Origin: Garcia nutans
Taxonomy: Eukaryota; Streptophyta; Magnoliopsida; Malpighiales; Euphorbiaceae
DNA length: 64,000 bases
Assembly: GCA_947685225.1 (NCBI GenBank)
Contig: CANTUV010000062.1
Location: 11,490,501-11,554,500 of the forward strand
Direction of reading: 5' to 3'
This document shows positions 57,115 to 64,000 of this stretch, piece after piece. Numbering within the stretch: position 1 is the stretch's first letter; every line of letters starts with the position of its first letter. The position numbers were made by a program, and so were the translations under genes. Below the pieces are notes generated by a model, which saw nothing but the letters and a program-made list of their open reading frames with translations, made no database searches and was not told the DNA's origin.

Positions 57115-58345
57115 CTGCTGGCGTCTCGGCCGCATCAGGCTGCTGAGGGTAGTGTAGAGAGTGTGGCTCCAGATGAGGGTAGAGATGGAGCTAGAGTTGT
57201 ATCTGCTGGTGAGGCGTCTATTTTTGTACCTGTGAGACCAGCAGCTGATGAGGTTCCGCCTGGCTAGGTATGACATATGGTAGAGTTGTTGAGGCAGGCT
57301 CCAGTTCCGCATCCGCCACAACCATAGCCACAGCCATAGCCGCAGTTACCGGTGAGGCAGTATGACAAACTGAGAAAGTATGGGGCTGAGGACTTTGTTG
57401 GTACTACAGACCCTGCTATAGCAGAGCAGTGGCTAGACCGGGTTCAGAGGATATTTATTCAGTTATAGGCCAGTCCAGAAGAGAAGTTTGATTATGCCAG
57501 ATCTCTTCTGCAGAGAGATGCATATGATTGGTGAAAGACGGTTCCACATGCTCTAGATGATCCACCAGTTCTGACTTATGATGATTTCTTGTAGGAATTT
57601 GAGCAGAAGTATACTCCGAGAGAGTATAAAGATGCAAAGAAGATGGAGTTCCTGAGTCTGAGACAGGATACTAGGACAGTGACCGAGTATGAGATCGAGT
57701 TTATTCGGTTGAGTCACTATGCTGGTGGGATCATTTCTGACGAGTTTGACAGGTGTAGGAGGTTTGAGGAGGGATTGAGACCCTTTATCATGCGCATCAT
57801 TGCAGGCTCTCGGTATCAGGATTTCTCCCAGTTAGTTGCAGCTGCCAGGAGTGTTGAGAGGGCGCAGAATCTTGCAGCAGCTGCCAGGGTTGAGGAGACT
57901 AGAGTTAGGAAACCCTAGAGTGAGGCAGGGTCTTCATTAGTGAAGAGAGGCCAAGAAGGACATTTTCAGAGGTTTAGTAGGAGTCAGGGGTAGTTTGACA
58001 GGTCAGTACAACAGTAGAGGCAGAGACAGAGACAGAGACCTGCAATTTCAATGGCTAGTGCTCCGACCCCAGTGGCTCAGAGACCTACTCTACCTACTTG
58101 CGTTCATTGTGGTAGAGTACACGGAGGTTTCTGCTGGTGGAGAGGTGCTTCGGGAGTGTATTTTAGATGTGGGTCATCAGACCATTTTATCAGAGATTGT
58201 CCCGAGCCACCAGAGGTTAGGCAGGCAGATACTGCATCTTCTTGACCCAGTGTCAGAGGGGGTCGTGGTAGCAGAGGTTTTAGTAAAGGTGCTCGCCCTG
58301 GGTTTAGTCAGAGAGAAGGCTCTACATCAGATGAGGCTGGGCCAT
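57115..58345 (+). pseudogene. Chromovirus gag
   Basis: One frame runs from about 57115 with internal stops at 57265, 57271, 57325, 57337, 57466, 57532, 57592, 57916, 57991, 58015 and 58243. The usual start codon is not found. Core gag sequence is clear: 'AEQWLDRVQRIFIQ', 'FEQKYTPREYKDAKKMEFLS' and 'EYEIEFIRLSHYAGG', then 'RCRRFEEGLRPFIM'. A zinc knuckle 'FRCGSSDHFIRDC' (about 58160-58200) has Tyr where the first Cys is usual. Eight of these stops are TAG, three are TGA and none is TAA. Confidence 0.88.
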
Positions 58346-58870
58346 CTCAGCGGGTTTATGTGATGCAGAGGCAGTCAGATGCTTCAGCCGTCATTGCGGG
58401 TACATTTTCTTTATTTGGTATTTCAGTCCTTGCTCTATTAGATCCTGGATCTACGCATTCATACATAAGTGCATCTATCTTGCCTGTGTCTGAATTGCAT
58501 TCTGAGTCCCTAGGATTTGATGTCTTGGTGACAAATCCTTTAGGGCATAGTGTTGTGGTGAGCAGGGTGCATCGAGATAGTCCAATTGTTGTTCAGGATG
58601 AGGAGTTTCTCGGTGACCTGATTGAGATGCCTTTTAGGAAATATGATCTAATTTTGGGCATGGATTGGTTATCCAAGCATGGGGCTGTGGTAGACTGTCA
58701 AAAGAAATGTGTTACTTTGAGAACACGGGATGGTAGGGATGTTATAGTATCTAGTGAGCAGAGGTATCTTTCATCTATGTTTGTTTTAGCTGTTTCAGCT
58801 GGGAGAATGATTCGGAAGGGATGTGAGGCTTATCTTGCTCATGTTATATATACTAGAGTAGTGGGATCCT
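58346..58870 (+). pseudogene. Chromovirus aspartic protease
   Basis: In frame with gag, '[13 protein letters not shown]' (about 58432-58470) is the active site in the D-P-G-S form common in this lineage. It is followed by '[20 protein letters not shown]' (about 58640-58697), which contains the conserved ILGMDWL block. This section has no stop and would cut the polyprotein. Confidence 0.88.
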
Positions 58871-60510
58871 TGCTTGAAAGTATACCCACAGTTGCCGAGT
58901 TTCCAGATGTTTTCCCTGATGAGTTGCCAGGGGTACCTCCTGAGAGAGAAGTGGAATTTGGTATCGATTTATTGCCTAGTACCACTCCTATCTCTATTAC
59001 CCCTTATCGGATGGCATCTGCTGAGTTGAGAGAGTTGAAGGTGCAGTTGCAGGAGTTATTGGATAAAGGGTTTATCCGCCCTAGTGTGTCCCCGTGGGGA
59101 GAGCCTGTGTTGTTTGTGGAGAAGAAGGATGGCACCATGAGATTGTGTATTGATTATAGGCAGTTGAATAAGGTGACCATCAAGAACAAGTATTCTTTGC
59201 CTCGGATAGATGATCTCTTTGATCAGTTGAAGGGAGCAGCAGTATTCTCTAAGATTGATCTGAGATTAGGGTACCATCAGTTGAGTGTCAGAGATGTGGA
59301 TGTACCCAAGACAGCTTTTCGTACGAGGTATGGGCATTATGAGTTTCTGGTGATGCCCTTTGGATTGATGAATGCAACAGCAGCTTTTATGGATTTGATG
59401 AACAGGGTATTCAGACCATATTTGGATCAGTTTGTGGTAGTCTTCATTGATGACATCTTGGTGTATTCGCGTAATGAGGAGGATCATGATAGGCATTTGC
59501 GGATCGTAATGCAGACTCTGAGAGAAAAGAAGTTGTATGCTAAACTGTCTAAGTGTGAGTTCTGGCTTGATCAGGTAGCTTTTCTTGGTCATGTGGTTTC
59601 AGCAAAGGGTATTAGAGTTGATCCGAGTAAAATTGAGGCTATCTTGAATTGGAGTCCACCAAAGACTGTGATAGAGGTTAGAAGTTTTCTGGGATTGGCA
59701 GGCTATTATCGTCGGTTTGTGAAGGATTTTTCTATAATAGCTACACCACTCACCAGATTACTTCGGAAAGGAGTTAAATTTGTGTGGACAGATCGGTGTC
59801 AGACGAGTTTTGAGTAGCTGAGAGAGATGTTAACTCAAGCTCCTGTCCTTACCCTGCCTGTGGAAGGTAAACCATATGTGATATACAGTGATGCTTCACA
59901 CAATGGTTTAGGTTGTGTTTTGATGCAGGAGGGTAGAGTCATTGCTTATGCCTCTCGACAGTTGAAACAATATGAGCTGAATTATCCAACACATGATTTG
60001 GAATTAGCAGCAATTGTCTTTGCCTTGAAGATTTAGCGGCATTATTTGTATGGGAAAAAGTGTTTCATTTATACAGATCACAAGAGTTTGAAATACTTAG
60101 GTGTTCAGAGAGAGCTGAATCTTCGGCAGAGACGGTGGTTAGAGATGATTAAAGACTACGACTGTTTGATTGATTATTATCCTGGTAAGGCAAATGTTGT
60201 TGCTGATGCCTTGAGTCGAAAATCTTTGGCAGGTTTGACTACTTATTCGCTCTCGTTGCTTGTTGAGTTGAGAGCATTGCATGCTAGATTTGAGTCTTCT
60301 GATGATGGTGCTTTGATGGCTCAGTTGCAGTTGAGGCCAATCTTGTTGGATCATATTAGGGAGGCTCAATTAGCAGATGAGAGAATTCAAAAAATTGTGT
60401 TGGTTTGTCAGAAAGGGGAAAGTCGAGACTTTTATGTGAGGGATGATGGCAGTCTATGGTACAGAGATAAATTGTGTATTCCTGATGATGCAGAATTGAA
60501 AAAGAATGAT
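58871..60510 (+). pseudogene. Chromovirus reverse transcriptase and RNase H
   Basis: RT runs through '[19 protein letters not shown]', '[12 protein letters not shown]'-like sequence ([20 protein letters not shown]) and the polymerase box FIDD ([12 protein letters not shown], about 59440-59475), then '[20 protein letters not shown]'. RNase H keeps '[16 protein letters not shown]' (Asp), '[13 protein letters not shown]' (Glu) and '[10 protein letters not shown]' (Asp). TAG stops at 59815 and 60034 break it in frame. All core catalytic residues are still present, which suggests decay is mostly by point mutation. Confidence 0.92.
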
Positions 60511-61543
60511 ATTAGAGGAAGCACATTAGTCACTTTTTGCTATGCACCCTGGGAGTACCAAGATGTATCAGGACTTGAAGCGACATTATTGGTGGTCAGG
60601 TATGAAGGGGGACATAGCAGAGTTTGTATCCAGATGTCTCATTTGCCAGAAAGTGAAGGCTGAGCACCAAGTTCCTTCAGGATTGCTCCAACATTTATCA
60701 GTGCCAGAGTGGAAATGGGAGCGAGTGACAATGGATTTTGTGACTGGACTACCTTTGACTCAAAAGAAGCATGATGCAATCTGGGTGATAGTTGATCGGA
60801 TGATGAAGACAACTCATTTTCTTCCAGTTCGGATGGATTATTCTCTTGAGAGGTTGGCTGAGCTGTATATTAATGAGATAGTCAGGTTGCATGGAGTCCC
60901 AGTTTCTTTGGTGTCGGATCGAGATCCCTAGTTTACTTCGAGGTTTTGGAAGAGTTTGCATAATGCTCTGGGTTCTCAATTGCATTTTAGTACTGCTTTC
61001 CATCCTCAGACAGATGGACAGTCAGAGAGGGTGATACAGATTTTGGAGGATATGTTGAGGAGCTGTATCATTGATTTTACTGGAAATTGGGACAGATTTT
61101 TGCCATTAATTGAATTTGCTTATAGCAATAGTCATCAGTCGAGTATTGGGATAACTCCTTATGAGGCTTTATATGGCAGGAGATGCAGGACACCTTTGTG
61201 TTGGGATGAAGTTGGAGAAGGTAAATTGGTTGGTCCCGTTTTGATTAAGGAAACAAAGGAGAAGGTGAAGGTGATTCGGGGTCATTTGAAAGCAGCTTCA
61301 GACCGACAGAAATTTTATTCAGATTTAAAGAGAAGAGACATAGAGTTTAGTGTGGGAGATAAAGTGTTTCTGAAAGTGTCTCCATGGAAGAAGATTTTGA
61401 GATTTGGCCGCAAAGGGAAGTTGAGTTCTCGTTTCATAGGACCATATGAGGTGTTGGAGAGAGTTGGTCCAATGGCTTATAGACTAGCTTTGCCCCCTGA
61501 GTTAGATCGAATACATAATGTTTTCCATGTCTCGATGCTTTAG
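60511..61543 (+). pseudogene. Chromovirus integrase, after the only frameshift
   Basis: A one-base deletion near 60511 moves the frame; from there the integrase reads on with TAG stops at 60527 and 60929. The HHCC finger shows '[20 protein letters not shown]' and '[12 protein letters not shown]'. The core has 'VTMDFVTGLP' (Asp), 'SLVSDRDP' (Asp) and 'HPQTDGQSERVIQ' (Glu). The end has 'LSSRFIGPYEVLERVG', a GPY motif, and 'RIHNVFHVSML' before a TAG at 61541. Confidence 0.9.
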
Positions 61544-61774
61544 AGATATATGTCTGACCCATCTCATATCTTATCAGTGGAGTCTATTGAGGTGAGTCCA
61601 GATCTAACTTACGAGGAAGAACCAGTGGCGATTTTGGCACAAGAGGTTAAAGAATTGAGGAATAAGAGGGTGCCACTTGTGAAAGTCCTTTAGAGGAATC
61701 ATGCCACTGAAGAGGCGACATGGAAAAGTGAGCAAGCGATGCAGAGTCAGTTTCCCCAATTGTTACAGACTTGA
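61544..61774 (+). pseudogene. Chromodomain-like C-terminus of the integrase
   Basis: In frame after the TAG at 61541, the sequence 'EEEPVAILAQEVKELRNKRV' followed by 'PLVKVL', a TAG at 61691, and 'EEATWKSEQAMQSQFPQL' matches the chromodomain tail of Tekay/Del-type chromoviruses, which steers insertion to marked chromatin. The frame ends at TGA 61772-61774. The TAG at 61691 lies where the family has an aromatic residue. Confidence 0.8.
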
Positions 61775-61806
61775 GGACAGGTAATTTCGGAGATGAAATT
61801 TATTTT

Positions 61807-61818
61807 AGGGGGAGAGAA
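61807..61818 (+). other. Polypurine tract of the chromovirus
   Basis: AGGGGGAGAGAA lies just before the 3' LTR start at 61820 and matches the tract at 571-583 almost exactly. Confidence 0.85.
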
Positions 61819-61819
61819 T

Positions 61820-64000
61820 TATAACATCCAAAATTTTTGAAAATTTTTAATTTTTGAAAATTTTGATAAAATAAATTAAATTAATAGTTTTAAATTAAAA
61901 TGAAGGGATTTTAAATGAAAAAGTAGAATATATATATGATATATATGCAAAATATACATAACATATATAAAAGTCAACACTTTTTAAAAGAAAAGTGTAT
62001 TTTGGTAATTAAATCTTATAAATTCAAAATTAATAAAATAATTCAAAAATAAATTAATTTTGAATGGAAGAGGGAAATTAGGACTTTTAATTTATTAAAA
62101 AAATAATTAAATAATTAAATATTAAATTATTTTAATATATATATATATGTATGTGGTTAAAAAAAAGATGAAAAGGAAAGAATATTTAAAAGTCTTCTTC
62201 TTCTTCTTCTTCTTCTCAAGAACGTGGCTTCCATGGATGATTGAAGACCAAGGATTTTGCTTCTTTCATACTCTATAAATTGAAGGAATTAACAAGTTTC
62301 AAGTGGATTTTTGGTGATTTCCACCAAAATTAGTAAGTTTCCATCTCTTTTCTTTGAATTCCTTGGAAATTTAGATTATGTGAGAGTTTGGATTTTTATG
62401 TAGTATGTTATAATTGTTGGAATTGGTGTGTATGATGTTATTTTGGGTAGTTAACAATGATTCTAAGGTTAGATTGAAGAGATGATGAAGTTTGGTTAAA
62501 GAATGGTGAAGAGAGAGAATTTAGGGTTATGGATTTTTGGAGTTTTGAAAACATGAATTTTAATTGTGTAAATTGATTCCAAATGAGTTGTTTTGATTCA
62601 TAAACAAGTATTTTAAAGTCAAATATTGGATTTGGTGGTGTTGGGTTGGAGTTTGAGAATGGAAGTGGAGATTTAGGGTTTTGGAAAAGTGATTTTCCAA
62701 AGTGGTTGAATTGTGTGATTTTATTTGTTTAAGCATGTTTTTTAGTGTTAAAAGTGATGAATATAAGCTTGGAATGAGTAATGGATTGTGTTGGAATGGA
62801 AAACCTTCAATGGGGGAAGGTTAGGCCATTTTTGAGATTTTGTGTATAAGAGTGTACTTTTATAATGTAAATGATTTAAATGTATTAAAATATGTTTTTA
62901 ATAATATAAATAAACTTAAAACACTAATTTAATTGTAGTAGAATGAAATTCTAATATTGAAGTAAGGAAAGGCTAAATTTTTGGAAATTTGTAGGAGTGA
63001 TGTGTAATTATGATTTAATGTTGGAAATGCCATTAAATGTGATACTAAATGATTTTTGCTATCACATTTGGTTTAGGCATTGAGGGAGATTTATTTGCTT
63101 CATCCAAGTGGTGAAGGACAATTTAGAAAGATTGGATTGAAGGTTGTTTTTAGCTTGCTAGTTGGTACATACTTTGAATATAATGTTTATATTTGCATAC
63201 ATTTGGACTTAACACATTTTGGTTGAAAAATCTATTAAGCTACTTGGTTTATTGATTGTGTATGAATAATATGCTATGACATTTGTAATGTCATATATGT
63301 GTTAAATGCATTGTGAAAAGCCATTGATAATGGCTAATTTGTGTAACATGTGAAATATGCTTATTATGTGAAAATACCCAAAGTAATTGGGTAATGTGTT
63401 GTGAATGCAAAAATGACATATGTGTAATAATGAAATAAATTGATATTGATAAAAATGAGAAAGATGTGAAAATTGAGAAAAATGAGAAAAAAAATGTGAA
63501 AATAAGGCAATGTGCCTAGATTGAATATGTGACAAAAAGAAAGAGATTAATAATGAGAAAAATGAATAAATTGTGTGCCTAGTATGTTATTCAATTTTCA
63601 AAGTTCTGGGTTTGGCGGCATGCCTACGATTGCCTACGGGTTATATGCTGGAATGGTGAAAAGACTGGGTCGTAAGCCTCAAAAACTGTAGCAGTCTAGC
63701 TGGGTTGAGGATCAAGATACTGGGGCCTAAGGGTCTAGCCGGGTTGAGGTCCAAGAGACTGGGGCTGTTACATTATCCATGGATATATATATATATATAT
63801 ATTACCTACGGGGCTAGACACATGGTGTCATTATGGACCAAAGCAGTAACTCTAAAATTTGAATAGCATATTAGATCCTTTTTGGGCTCATGCTTGTCTT
63901 TGTTTTACTGTGAATTATGAATTATGATACAATTGAGTAATATAATGTTATGAGTTGTGCTTATGAATTATTTGAAAAATATAAGAAAATGGATTGATGT
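61820..64000 (+). mobile_element. 3' LTR of the chromovirus, cut by the window end
   Basis: It starts TATAACATCC (the usual TG start is changed to TA) and aligns with 53940 onward for its whole visible length. Relative to the 5' LTR it lacks about 54 bp near 63680 and about 35 bp near 63155, and it has a longer AT tract near 63785. It remains highly similar overall, so the element is younger than the Tat element and the LINE. The end is outside the window. Confidence 0.92.

Overview
This window looks like nuclear DNA of a flowering plant, most likely a core eudicot. It is AT-rich, one host gene has twelve exons with GT-AG introns, and nearly everything else is plant-type retroelement. I cannot name the species. 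The only host gene I can support is a complete farnesyl diphosphate synthase (FPPS) gene on the minus strand (19116-24884). It encodes 341 residues with both aspartate-rich motifs intact.

Left flank (1-19000): a nest of decayed mobile elements. The window opens at the 3' end of a Ty3/gypsy element whose 3' LTR (585-6574) carries an inverted solo LTR of a related family (1791-4925, target duplication ATGTG). Next is a Tat-lineage gypsy element with broken RT, RNase H and integrase (6575-9820), an antisense plant-mobile-domain (PMD) pseudogene (10452-12090), a polypurine tract and a 3' LTR (12316 to about 13555). A 5'-truncated L1-type LINE (about 13560-18920) follows and is split by two hAT-like MITEs, each with an 8-bp target duplication. 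The LINE ends about 200 bp from the FPPS stop codon, in convergent orientation.

FPPS gene: intron 6 holds an odd integrase-type insertion (21446-22686, duplication CTCTT). It consists of one LTR, a primer-binding site and the start of gag, and it ends in an inverted copy of the LTR tip. Inside its LTR sits an RTE-type LINE tail flanked by an 18-bp duplication. Intron 11 holds a small L1 fragment.

Middle (25000-39300): about 14 kb of very AT-rich DNA with no convincing gene. It has a tandem block of about 374 bp, MITE remnants, a doubtful CACTA-type ORF trace and a decayed Tat protease fragment on the minus strand.

Right flank (39300-64000): an Athila-type gypsy element has its 5' LTR, PBS and one gag-pol frame (41093-46474) broken only by five stop codons, followed by the usual post-pol ORF (47272-48371). 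Its 3' LTR is not seen. Facing it is the 3' end and LTR of a second Athila-like element on the minus strand (50134-53177). Four SINE-like copies, one of them inverted, follow at 53178-53939. Last comes a chromovirus (Tekay/Del-like) with both LTRs (53940-56972 and 61820 to the window end). Its gag-pol frame has 17 internal stops, none of them TAA.

A theme across the window is a short inverted repeat, GACACGGCC facing GGCCGTGTC, clustered in four places: the LTRs of two related gypsy elements, and both the LTR and the post-pol spacer of the unrelated Athila element. I did not find a new defence or metabolic system. The most unusual items are this shared hairpin array, the inverted-end insertion in FPPS intron 6, the antisense PMD gene and the stop-codon spectrum of the chromovirus.
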